Assembly: GCA_023393095.1 (NCBI GenBank)
Contig: JAEWMT010000141.1
Coordinates: 1 to 64,000 of the forward strand
Reading direction: 5' to 3'
DNA length: 64,000 nucleotides
DNA from: Bacillota bacterium
GTDB lineage: Bacteria > Bacillota > Clostridia > Lachnospirales > Lachnospiraceae
Numbering within the stretch: position 1 is the stretch's first letter; every line of letters begins with the position of its first letter. Positions 1-7,240 of the stretch are shown here, one piece after another. The notes under the pieces are model-generated. The model saw only the letters and a list, made by a program, of their open reading frames with translations, searched no databases and was not told the origin of the DNA. The translations under genes and the position numbers were made by a program.

Positions 1-219
1 CATAGAAATAGACGTCTATAAGTGCATTATACTGCTATTTTAGTACCCCGTAAACTGGTAAAGCGTGATTTTAGTCCTGCAAAATCAGGGCGTTAAAAAA
101 ATCATGAATTTACCTTTTCACTTAACCTTTTCAAATTATTTTTGATTGGAACCAGCTACCCTTTTACAGCCCTGTCTGGCATCTCACAAAAACAAGCAGG
201 GCAACTGTGGAGCCTTTTA

Positions 220-1392
220 TTAATGATGGAACAGACGTACTCCGGTAAATGCCATGGCTATATCATATTTATCACATACCTGTATTACATTATCATCCCT
301 AATGGAGCCACCAGTCTGTGCTATATAAGAAACACCACTTTTTCTGGCACGGTCTATATTATCGCCAAATGGAAAGTAGGCATCCGAACCCAAGGATACT
401 TCGGTTAATGTCTTTAACCATGACCTCTTTTCTTCTCTGGTGAAGGGAGTCGGCTTCTCGGTAAATACTTTTTCCCACTCGCCATTCGATAAAATATCCA
501 TATCATCCTCGGAAATATAAATATCAATCGCATTATCACGTTCAGCTCTTTTAATGCCTTGCTTAAACGGAAGATTTAATACCTTGGGATTTTGTCTTAA
601 ATACCATATATCAGCTTTGTTACCGGCTAATCTGGTACAGTGGATTCTTGATTGCTGCCCAGCGCCAATTCCTATGGCTTGACCCTCCTTTATATAACAG
701 ACAGAATTTGACTGAGTATATTTCAATATTATCATTGAGATGATCAAATCTCTTTTTGCGTAATCTGGTAAAAACTTATTCTTAGTCGGTATATTATTTA
801 ATAACTCATCTGTTATATTAACGTTATTTCGCTCCTGTTCAAAGGTTATTCCAAAAACCTCCTTTGTCTCAATTTCATCCGGAAGGTAATTAGGATCAAT
901 TTGAATGATTAAATAATTTCCTTTTCGTTTTTCTTTTAATATTTTTAACGCCTCATCCGAATAGGAAGGTGCAATTACACCATCAGAAAATTCTTTTGAT
1001 AAGATCTTTGCAGTCGATTCATCACATTCATCTGATAGAGCTGCAAAATCTCCGTAGGAAGACATTCGATCTGCGCCCCTTGCTCTGATATAAGCGGTTG
1101 CAAGGTTAGATAAATCAGATTCTTCAACGAAGTATGCTTTCTTTAAGGGTTCTGTTAATGGAACTGCGACTGCGGCTCCGGCAGGACTGACATGTTTAAA
1201 AGAAGCAGCGGCAGCCAAACCGGTAGCCTCCTTTAATTCTTTTACCAACTGCCAGCTGTTTAAGGCATCCAATAAATTAATATATCCTGGATTACCGTTT
1301 AGAATTGTGATTGGTAGGTTCTCTTCCTTTAGAAATACTCTTGCGGGTTTCTGATTTGGATTGCATCCATACTTTAGCGAGATCTCTTTCAT
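220..1392 (-). CDS. purH: AICAR formyltransferase, stand-alone (PurH formyltransferase domain only)
   Basis: This 390-residue protein carries out the formyl transfer of purine synthesis, turning AICAR and 10-formyl-THF into FAICAR. The sequence has the catalytic Lys-His motif SFKHVSPAG near residue 65 and the usual formyltransferase fold signatures. The IMP cyclohydrolase half of classic PurH is absent, so the cyclization must be done by another protein. Stand-alone forms of about 390 residues are common in Clostridia, so this is not a truncation. The ATG at 1392 has a GGAG site a few bases upstream. A ZTP riboswitch and its own promoter lie upstream, which fits control by the AICAR-derived alarmone ZTP. 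No neighbour on the same strand belongs to the pathway. Confidence 0.93.
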   Translation of the reverse strand: MKEISLKYGCNPNQKPARVFLKEENLPITILNGNPGYINLLDALNSWQLVKELKEATGLAAAASFKHVSPAGAAVAVPLTEPLKKAYFVEESDLSNLATAYIRARGADRMSSYGDFAALSDECDESTAKILSKEFSDGVIAPSYSDEALKILKEKRKGNYLIIQIDPNYLPDEIETKEVFGITFEQERNNVNITDELLNNIPTKNKFLPDYAKRDLIISMIILKYTQSNSVCYIKEGQAIGIGAGQQSRIHCTRLAGNKADIWYLRQNPKVLNLPFKQGIKRAERDNAIDIYISEDDMDILSNGEWEKVFTEKPTPFTREEKRSWLKTLTEVSLGSDAYFPFGDNIDRARKSGVSYIAQTGGSIRDDNVIQVCDKYDIAMAFTGVRLFHH

Positions 1393-1413
1393 ATTAAGCT
1401 ACACTCCTTTTTA

Positions 1414-1441
1414 ACAGATAAAGAGCCGGCTGTCCGGACTC
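1414..1441 (-). terminator. Riboswitch expression-platform terminator
   Basis: On the minus strand GAG(U)CCGG-ACAG-CCGGCUC folds into a GC-rich hairpin (1441-1423) followed by a U-rich tail, just before the GGAG site of the gene. The 3' arm can also pair with AGAGCCG at the edge of the aptamer, giving mutually exclusive structures. Confidence 0.75.
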
Positions 1442-1443
1442 TT

Positions 1444-1513
1444 GCCCAGACGGTCGGCTCTAGTAGTTATACTTCATGTGGTTTATTCCACTTCCGTCAG
1501 TTGTATAACCTTT
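1444..1513 (-). promoter_or_regulatory. ZTP (pfl) riboswitch aptamer
   Basis: On the minus strand the leader shows the ZTP riboswitch signature. An outer stem GUUAUAC/GUAUAAC encloses ACUGACGG and a GUGG-AAUAAA-CCAC hairpin. After a short linker comes the conserved 3' segment GCCGACCGUCUGGGC (1458-1444). GACGG of the first part can pair with CCGUC of the second, the known pseudoknot of this class, with a compensatory change relative to the usual GGCG/CGCC pairing. The aptamer runs straight into a terminator hairpin, and the gene downstream is AICAR formyltransferase, a typical target. ZTP is expected to favour read-through. Confidence 0.9.
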
Positions 1514-1519
1514 GCCCGA

Positions 1520-1548
1520 AATATAACATGGATTTTTGATTGTGTCAA
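1520..1548 (-). promoter_or_regulatory. Sigma-A promoter of the AICAR formyltransferase gene
   Basis: Read on the minus strand, TTGACA (1548-1543) is followed after exactly 17 bases by TATATT (1525-1520). Transcription should start near 1513, directly before the riboswitch aptamer. Confidence 0.8.
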
Positions 1549-1738
1549 GATGCACTAAATTATAGAAAGCATAATAAAAACAAATTAGATAATATTGTTT
1601 TTGAACTGTCTATATTATATTTTTGAAAATTATCGCATTTACTAGTTTTAATAGTTAACGGATTCAAGTAATATAAGGATATATAATTAATTAACGGAAC
1701 ATTATTAAATATAATACAACAGAAATTTGATAATTCGG

Positions 1739-1767
1739 TTGACATCATAAAAGTAATAAATTATAAT
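1739..1767 (+). promoter_or_regulatory. Consensus sigma-A promoter of the histidine operon
   Basis: TTGACA (1739-1744) and TATAAT (1762-1767) are perfect consensus hexamers separated by 17 bases. Transcription should begin near 1774, about 95 bases before hisZ. Such a strong promoter implies tight repression or attenuation. Confidence 0.85.
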
Positions 1768-1782
1768 AAAGCAACATTAGTG

Positions 1783-1806
1783 TGGTAGTGAATTATCACG
1801 TTACCA
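1783..1806 (+). promoter_or_regulatory. Inverted repeat just downstream of the his transcription start (candidate operator)
   Basis: TGGTAGTGA, a 4-base loop and TCACGTTACCA form a near-perfect inverted repeat with two unpaired bases. It begins about 8 bases after the predicted start site, a position suited to a repressor roadblock. No T-box features (long leader, T-box sequence, terminator) were seen in the short leader. The identity of a binding protein is unknown. Confidence 0.5.
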
Positions 1807-1868
1807 TGATAAAGTTATTGACGAGATATTAAAATAAATAAATGATTAGAAAGGCTTGGTGCTGAAAA

Positions 1869-3131
1869 ATGAAGGAAAAATTACTACATACACCAGAGGG
1901 AGTCAGAGACATTTACAATTCGGAATGTGCAACGAAATTAACGCTGCAGGATAATCTCCATCATGTGCTTAAGCATTATGGCTTTCAGGATATTCAGACG
2001 CCAAGCTTTGAATTTTTTGATATATTTAATCAGGAAAGAGGAACGGTTGCCTCCAAGGACATGTATAAATTCTTTGACCGTGATGGGAATACCTTAGTGC
2101 TGCGACCTGATATTACACCCTCAATCGCGCGCTGTGCTGCTAAATATTATAAAAATGAGGATCTTCCGATCCGCCTTGGCTATATTGGTAACACCTATAT
2201 CAATAACACAAGCTATCAGGGCAAATTAAAGGAAGTTACACAGCTCGGAGCAGAATTGATTAATGATGACAGTATTGAAGCAGATGCGGAAATGCTGGCA
2301 TTGACGATCGAATGTTTGTTAAAATCAGGCTTAACGGAATTTCAACTTGAAATCGGTGATGCGGATTTCTTCCGTTCACTGGTCGATGAGGCAGGATTTG
2401 AAGATGAGGAAGAAGTAACAAATCTGCGCGAACTGATTGAAACGAAGAATAGGTTTGGTGTTGAAGAGATTGTTGTTAATAAATCAATGAGCGATGAGCT
2501 GAAGAGTATTTTCTTAAAGCTTCCCGAACTGTTTGGAACTCTTGATATCCTGGAAGCCGCTAAGAATATGACCTCTAATCAACGTGCAGTAAAGGCAATC
2601 GAACGTCTTGAGAAGCTATATCAAATTCTTACGGAATACGGATATGAAAATTATGTATCCTTCGATCTTGGTATGTTGAGTAAATACAATTACTATACTG
2701 GAATTATTTTTAAAGCATACACTTATGGAACTGGCGATGCAGTAGTAACCGGGGGACGTTACGATAATCTTGTAGGACAATTCGGAAAGGAGGCTCCTGC
2801 AATTGGTCTGGCAATTGTAATTGACCAATTGATGTTAGCTTTATCCAGACAGAAGTTACTTCCTGAATCCAAAGCGCATGATACCTTGATCCTATATAAG
2901 CCGGACTACCGTAGACAGGCAATTGCACTGGCGAATCATTTTCGGAAGGATGGAATGAATACTCAGCTGTTAAAGTCCAATAATGAACTGAATCAGGAGG
3001 ACTATCAATCCTATGCAAAACGGATGAATATTGGCGGAATCCTTTATTTAGATAATGATGAGAACATTAAAGTGATAAATATAATGGATGGGACAGTTAA
3101 TGAAGCTCCGGTGAAAGAATTTCTTAAGTAA
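1869..3131 (+). CDS. hisZ: HisZ, ATP phosphoribosyltransferase regulatory subunit
   Basis: HisZ is a class II histidyl-tRNA-synthetase paralogue that pairs with the short form of HisG to make the active, histidine-sensitive first enzyme of histidine synthesis. The protein has 420 residues. It shows the class II motif LRPDITPSIARCA around residues 77-89 and the glycine-rich motif VVTGGRYDNL near residue 290. The anticodon-binding domain of true HisRS is reduced, as expected for HisZ. The short 212-residue HisG that follows needs such a partner. The ATG at 1869 follows AGAAAGGCTTGG. It is the first gene of the operon, behind the promoter at 1739 and inverted repeat at 1783. Confidence 0.95.
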   Translation: MKEKLLHTPEGVRDIYNSECATKLTLQDNLHHVLKHYGFQDIQTPSFEFFDIFNQERGTVASKDMYKFFDRDGNTLVLRPDITPSIARCAAKYYKNEDLPIRLGYIGNTYINNTSYQGKLKEVTQLGAELINDDSIEADAEMLALTIECLLKSGLTEFQLEIGDADFFRSLVDEAGFEDEEEVTNLRELIETKNRFGVEEIVVNKSMSDELKSIFLKLPELFGTLDILEAAKNMTSNQRAVKAIERLEKLYQILTEYGYENYVSFDLGMLSKYNYYTGIIFKAYTYGTGDAVVTGGRYDNLVGQFGKEAPAIGLAIVIDQLMLALSRQKLLPESKAHDTLILYKPDYRRQAIALANHFRKDGMNTQLLKSNNELNQEDYQSYAKRMNIGGILYLDNDENIKVINIMDGTVNEAPVKEFLK

Positions 3132-3252
3132 AACGGTAGAATATAAATAGGTAACACGTCAATTATAATCGGACTGGATTTCCTATTACATAATTAATAT
3201 AGGATGTAATAGAAATAGAGCAGCATTAGATTATGCATGGAGGGATGGATTA

Positions 3253-3891
3253 ATGAGATATATTACAATAGCTCTAGCGAAAGGCCGTCTGGCATTAAAT
3301 TCATTAGAGATACTTGAAAAGATAGGAATTACCTGTGATGAAATTAAGGATAAATCCTCAAGAAAATTAATATTTGTAAATGAAGAGCTGAAGTTAAGAT
3401 TCTTTCTAGCAAAGGCGAGTGATGTTCCGACCTATGTTGAGTATGGAGCGGCAGATATTGGTATTGTAGGTAAGGATACCATTCTCGAAGAGGGAAGGAA
3501 AATGTATGAAGTAATAGATCTGGGTCTTGGTAAGTGTAGAATGTGTGTTGCAGGACCTACCTCAGCTAGAGATTTATTGCAGCATGGGGAACTAATCCGT
3601 GTAGCAACAAAATATCCTCATATCGCAAAGGATTATTTCTATAATAAAAAGCATCAGACAGTTGAGATAATCAAACTTAACGGATCCATTGAACTTGCAC
3701 CGATTGTTGGATTATCCGAAGTAATTGTAGATATCGTTGAAACCGGTTCCACCTTGAGAGAGAACGGGCTTGAGGTACTCGAAGAGATCTGCAGCCTTTC
3801 TGCCAGAATGGTAGTTAATGAAGTCAGTATGAAGATGGAGCATGAGCGTATTACAAAGATTATTAAGGATTTAAAGGAAGCGGTAGCCTAA
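3253..3891 (+). CDS. hisG: HisG, ATP phosphoribosyltransferase catalytic subunit (short form)
   Basis: This 212-residue protein joins ATP and PRPP to form phosphoribosyl-ATP, the committed step of histidine synthesis. The PRPP-binding motif ETGSTLRENGL is present near residue 165, along with the substrate-loop region VAGP. It lacks the C-terminal regulatory domain of the long form, so it should work as a hetero-octamer with HisZ encoded just upstream. The start has a GGAGGGATGGATTA site. A 121-base gap separates it from hisZ, in which no terminator was recognised. Confidence 0.95.
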   Translation: MRYITIALAKGRLALNSLEILEKIGITCDEIKDKSSRKLIFVNEELKLRFFLAKASDVPTYVEYGAADIGIVGKDTILEEGRKMYEVIDLGLGKCRMCVAGPTSARDLLQHGELIRVATKYPHIAKDYFYNKKHQTVEIIKLNGSIELAPIVGLSEVIVDIVETGSTLRENGLEVLEEICSLSARMVVNEVSMKMEHERITKIIKDLKEAVA

Positions 3892-3945
3892 GGATAGTAT
3901 GCAATGTTAATAGAATATAATAATCAGAAAGGGATAGGAAAACAT

Positions 3946-5235
3946 ATGAGAACAATTAAATTAAATTCAGAAACAAAAATGAATATCCTCGAGGATCTGT
4001 TAAAAAGAAGTCCCAATCAATATAATGAATACGCTGATAAAGTAGCTGTAATATTAAATGATGTGAAAGAAAATAAAGATAAGGCACTATTTGCATATAC
4101 GGAGCGTTTTGACAAGACAGTATTGACCAAAGATACTATACGTGTTACGGAGGCCGAAATTGAAGAAGCTTATCAGATAATAGAGCCCTCCGTTCTTGAA
4201 GTAATTCGCAAAGCTATTGTTAATATCGAGGCTTACCATGCAAAGCAAAAGCAGTATAGCTGGTTTGATACTACGGATAATGGTACCATCCTCGGACAGA
4301 AGGTAACGCCGATTTCTGCAGCCGGAGTTTATGTTCCCGGAGGTAAAGCAGCATATCCTTCCTCCGTTCTTATGAATGTTATTCCTGCAAAGGTAGCCGG
4401 AGTTAATAGAATCGCAATGACAACACCACCTGGAAAGGATGGTAAGGTTAATCCCGGAACCCTAGTAGCAGCCAAAGAGGCCGGTGTTACTGAAATCTAT
4501 AAGGTGGGCGGGGCACAGGCAATTGCAGCACTTGCCTATGGAACGGAAAGCATCCCTAAGGTAGATAAAATCGTTGGCCCCGGTAATATCTATGTAGCAC
4601 TTGCGAAAAAGGCCGTATATGGACATGTGAGTATTGACTCAATCGCAGGACCAAGTGAAATCTTAGTTCTTGCTGATGAGACGGCCAATCCTAGATATGT
4701 GGCAGCAGATTTATTATCGCAGGCAGAGCATGACGAGCTTGCTTCCTCAATCTTAATTACAACCAGCAAAGAACTTGCCGATCAGGTAGCTGTTGAAGTA
4801 GATAAATTCGTTGAGCAATTATCCAGAAAAGAAATTCTTCAGAAGTCGCTTGATAACTATGGTTATATCATGGTCGCAGAAAATATGGAGGATGCCATTG
4901 ATGCGGTAAATGAAATTGCATCAGAACACTTGGAAATTGTAACAAAGGATCCCTTTATGATGATGACGAAAATTAAAAATGCGGGAGCTATTTTCCTTGG
5001 AGAATATTCTAGTGAGCCCCTTGGAGATTATATGGCAGGACCGAACCATATCCTTCCGACTAACGGAACGGCTAAATTCTTCTCACCCTTAAGTGTGGAT
5101 GATTTTATCAAGAAATCCAGTATCATTTCCTACTCCAGAGAAGCATTGGAACCGATTTATAAGGATGTTGTTACCTTCGCAAATTCCGAGGGCTTGACTG
5201 CACATGCAAATTCAATCGCAGTAAGATTTGAATAA
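3946..5235 (+). CDS. hisD: HisD, histidinol dehydrogenase
   Basis: HisD oxidizes L-histidinol to L-histidine in two NAD-dependent steps. The protein has 429 residues. The zinc and catalytic signature is present: QAEHDE, SEHLE (catalytic Glu-His pair) and the later GDYMAGPNH segment. The reading frame is open to an earlier ATG at 3904, but the ATG at 3946 is preferred. It is preceded by GGGATAGGAAAAC, and starting there gives MRTIKLNSE, the usual N-terminus length. It follows hisG closely in the same operon. Confidence 0.95.
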   Translation: MRTIKLNSETKMNILEDLLKRSPNQYNEYADKVAVILNDVKENKDKALFAYTERFDKTVLTKDTIRVTEAEIEEAYQIIEPSVLEVIRKAIVNIEAYHAKQKQYSWFDTTDNGTILGQKVTPISAAGVYVPGGKAAYPSSVLMNVIPAKVAGVNRIAMTTPPGKDGKVNPGTLVAAKEAGVTEIYKVGGAQAIAALAYGTESIPKVDKIVGPGNIYVALAKKAVYGHVSIDSIAGPSEILVLADETANPRYVAADLLSQAEHDELASSILITTSKELADQVAVEVDKFVEQLSRKEILQKSLDNYGYIMVAENMEDAIDAVNEIASEHLEIVTKDPFMMMTKIKNAGAIFLGEYSSEPLGDYMAGPNHILPTNGTAKFFSPLSVDDFIKKSSIISYSREALEPIYKDVVTFANSEGLTAHANSIAVRFE

Positions 5236-5285
5236 TATAACCTTTATAGTTTAGATGAAGTAGAATTATATGAATGGAGGAAAAT

Positions 5286-5621
5286 ATGGATTCAATATTT
5301 CAAGATCCAATCTCAAATCTGCCGATAGCAGAAATACCCTTGAAGGGTGTTAATGCATATTTATCTCAGGGAGATAACCATCAGATTATTTTTATGGAAT
5401 TTTCAGAAGATATCGATCTTCCGGAGCATTCTCATGAAAGTCAGGTAGGAATTGTATTGGAAGGAAGAATTGATTTAGTCATTGATGGTGAAATGAAAAC
5501 CTATCAGAAGGGTGACAGATATTATATTCCTTCTGGGACAGTACATTCCGGAAAAATATATGCTGGATATGCTGATATTACTTTTTTCAATCAGAAAGAC
5601 AGATATGATATTAAAAAATAG
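5286..5621 (+). CDS. Small cupin-domain protein inside the his operon
   Basis: This 111-residue protein is a single cupin barrel. The motif HSHESQVGIVLEGRIDLVID contains paired histidines of cupin motif 1, and the later YIPSGTVHSG carries the motif 2 histidine, so a metal site looks intact. The chosen ATG at 5286 lies five bases after GGAGG (5276-5280); the upstream in-frame ATG at 5274 overlaps that ribosome binding site. It sits between hisD and hisB, about 50 bases after hisD. No histidine-pathway role is established for such cupins; a sensor, small-molecule isomerase or binding role is possible. Confidence 0.75.
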   Translation: MDSIFQDPISNLPIAEIPLKGVNAYLSQGDNHQIIFMEFSEDIDLPEHSHESQVGIVLEGRIDLVIDGEMKTYQKGDRYYIPSGTVHSGKIYAGYADITFFNQKDRYDIKK

Positions 5622-5685
5622 CAATATTTCTATATAAAACCTGAGTAATAAATTGGATTAACTTTTCGATACGTTAAGATTACAG

Positions 5686-5740
5686 GAATATCGTCAGCTG
5701 AAATGCTCTACATATTATTCTGGCTGACGGTATTCTTATG
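5686..5740 (+). terminator. Hairpin after the cupin gene
   Basis: GAATATCGTCAGC (5686-5698) pairs with GCTGACGGTATTC (5723-5735), a 13-bp stem with one G-U pair and a 24-base loop. The tail TTATGCTTAG is only weakly U-rich, so this may be a partial terminator or an mRNA-processing/stability element that splits the his operon. Confidence 0.5.
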
Positions 5741-5797
5741 CTTAGATCCTATGGTGGCTATTGGCTATATAGTGATTTAGCATAAAGAAAAGAAGAT

Positions 5798-5825
5798 TTG
5801 ACATTTAATGCTCTTAATGTATAAT
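5798..5825 (+). promoter_or_regulatory. Internal promoter before hisB
   Basis: TTGACA (5798-5803) and TATAAT (5820-5825) are consensus hexamers 16 bases apart. The start site would fall near 5832, leaving a leader of roughly 19 bases that still contains the AAGGAAGG site of hisB. With the hairpin at 5686 it suggests that hisB onward can be transcribed separately. Confidence 0.65.
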
Positions 5826-5850
5826 TATAAAAAAAGGAAGGGTGGAACAG

Positions 5851-6441
5851 ATGAGCAGAAGTGCCGTGATAAACAGAAATACGAAGGAAACAGATATCAA
5901 TATGGAATTCACTGTGGATGGCAGCGGTAAAGTACAGATAGAGACTGGAATTGGTTTTTTCAATCATATGCTGGACAGCTTTACTAGACATGGCTTTTTT
6001 GATATGAAGCTTAATGTTAAGGGCGATTTATATGTAGATTCCCATCATACTGTGGAGGACACTGGAATTGTCCTTGGCCAGGCTATCAAAAGTGCATTAG
6101 CAGATAAGCAGGGAATCAAGCGTTATGGCTCCTTTATCTTACCAATGGATGAGACCTTGGTTCTTTGTGCCATTGATTTATCCGGTAGACCTTATCTGGT
6201 TTATGACCTTGAATTTTCCTCTGACAGGGTTGGCTATATGGAAACGGAACTGGTGAAGGAATTCTTCTACGCAGTTTCTTATTCTGCCGGTATGAATTTA
6301 CATATTAAAATGATGAGTGGTGGCAATGACCATCATATAATTGAAGCTGCATTTAAGGCCTTTGCAAAAGCATTGGATGAAGCCAGCAGTATTGACGAAC
6401 GTATTCAGGGAGTATTATCCACAAAAGGTTCCATCGACTAG
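5851..6441 (+). CDS. hisB: HisB, imidazoleglycerol-phosphate dehydratase
   Basis: This 196-residue protein dehydrates imidazoleglycerol phosphate to imidazoleacetol phosphate. The two manganese-binding histidine motifs are visible: HHTVEDTGI near residue 60 and DHHIIEAAFKAF near residue 157. HMLDSFTRHG lies near the N-terminus. It is the monofunctional form without a histidinol-phosphatase domain. A GTG at 5842 is in frame, but the ATG at 5851 has AAGGAAGGGTGG at a better distance and gives MSRSA, a usual start. It is followed by hisA after 61 bases. Confidence 0.95.
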   Translation: MSRSAVINRNTKETDINMEFTVDGSGKVQIETGIGFFNHMLDSFTRHGFFDMKLNVKGDLYVDSHHTVEDTGIVLGQAIKSALADKQGIKRYGSFILPMDETLVLCAIDLSGRPYLVYDLEFSSDRVGYMETELVKEFFYAVSYSAGMNLHIKMMSGGNDHHIIEAAFKAFAKALDEASSIDERIQGVLSTKGSID

Positions 6442-6502
6442 ATTATAGATGAATCAACTAAAAGTATGACACAAATGAATTTTAGAAAGGCAAAGGTGCT
6501 GT

Positions 6503-7234
6503 ATGAAATTATTTCCTGCGATTGATATTAAAAACGGACAGTGTGTAAGACTTAGACAAGGAAGCTTTCAGGACGTATTAGTATATTCTAATATCCCTTT
6601 AAAAATAGCAAAACAATGGGAAGCGTGTGGTGCTTCCTTTATCCATATTGTAGATCTGGATGGTGCTTTGGTGGGTCATTCGGTGAACGATGAAGTAATT
6701 AAGGAAATTGTATCTGAATTAAATATCCCAATTCAGCTGGGCGGTGGAATCCGCACTATTAAGGATATTGAGAATAAATTAAACTTAGGTATCGAGCGTG
6801 TTATTATCGGAACCAAAGCAGTGAAAGATCCAGCATTTATTAAGGAGGCAATTACTACCTTTGGCTCCCGAAGAATTGTCATTGGAATTGATGCTAAGGA
6901 TGGAATGGTAGCAATCGAAGGCTGGGAAAAGGTCAGCAATTACCAGGCGGTTAATCTGGCTCTTGAAATGAAGAAATTTGGGGTAAAGACCATAGTCTAT
7001 ACCGATATTTCCAAGGACGGAATGCTACAGGGACCGAATATTGCACATACAAAGGAAATGGCAGAAGCTACCGGTCTGGATATCATTGCTTCTGGTGGAG
7101 TATCCTCTCTTAAGGATCTGGAAATGTTAGAAGAAATCAAGGTATATGGTGCAATTATGGGTAAAGCATTGTATGAGAATAAAATTGATTTGAAAAAAGC
7201 AGTTAATTTATTTGAAAAACATCAGGAGGTATAA
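6503..7234 (+). CDS. hisA: HisA, ProFAR isomerase
   Basis: HisA is the (beta/alpha)8-barrel isomerase that opens ProFAR to PRFAR. The 243-residue protein carries the paired catalytic aspartate segments AIDIKNGQCVRL at the start of strand 1 and YTDISKDGM in the second half. The phosphate-binding glycine segments QLGGGIRT and ASGGVSS are also present. A GAAAGGCAAAGG site precedes ATG 6503. Only six bases separate it from the hisIE fusion. hisH and hisF, which usually flank hisA, are missing from this operon. Confidence 0.96.
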   Translation: MKLFPAIDIKNGQCVRLRQGSFQDVLVYSNIPLKIAKQWEACGASFIHIVDLDGALVGHSVNDEVIKEIVSELNIPIQLGGGIRTIKDIENKLNLGIERVIIGTKAVKDPAFIKEAITTFGSRRIVIGIDAKDGMVAIEGWEKVSNYQAVNLALEMKKFGVKTIVYTDISKDGMLQGPNIAHTKEMAEATGLDIIASGGVSSLKDLEMLEEIKVYGAIMGKALYENKIDLKKAVNLFEKHQEV

Positions 7235-7240
7235 CAACCA

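Noticed and set aside
1..219. Terminator for the AICAR formyltransferase gene
   Set aside because: GCCCTG/CAGGGC can pair on the minus strand downstream of the stop, but the stem is short, the loop is long and no U-tract follows. Nothing else is seen in this stretch.
1749..1868. Possible T-box leader for the his operon
   Set aside because: The leader is under 100 bases, and neither the T-box sequence nor a terminator/antiterminator pair is present.
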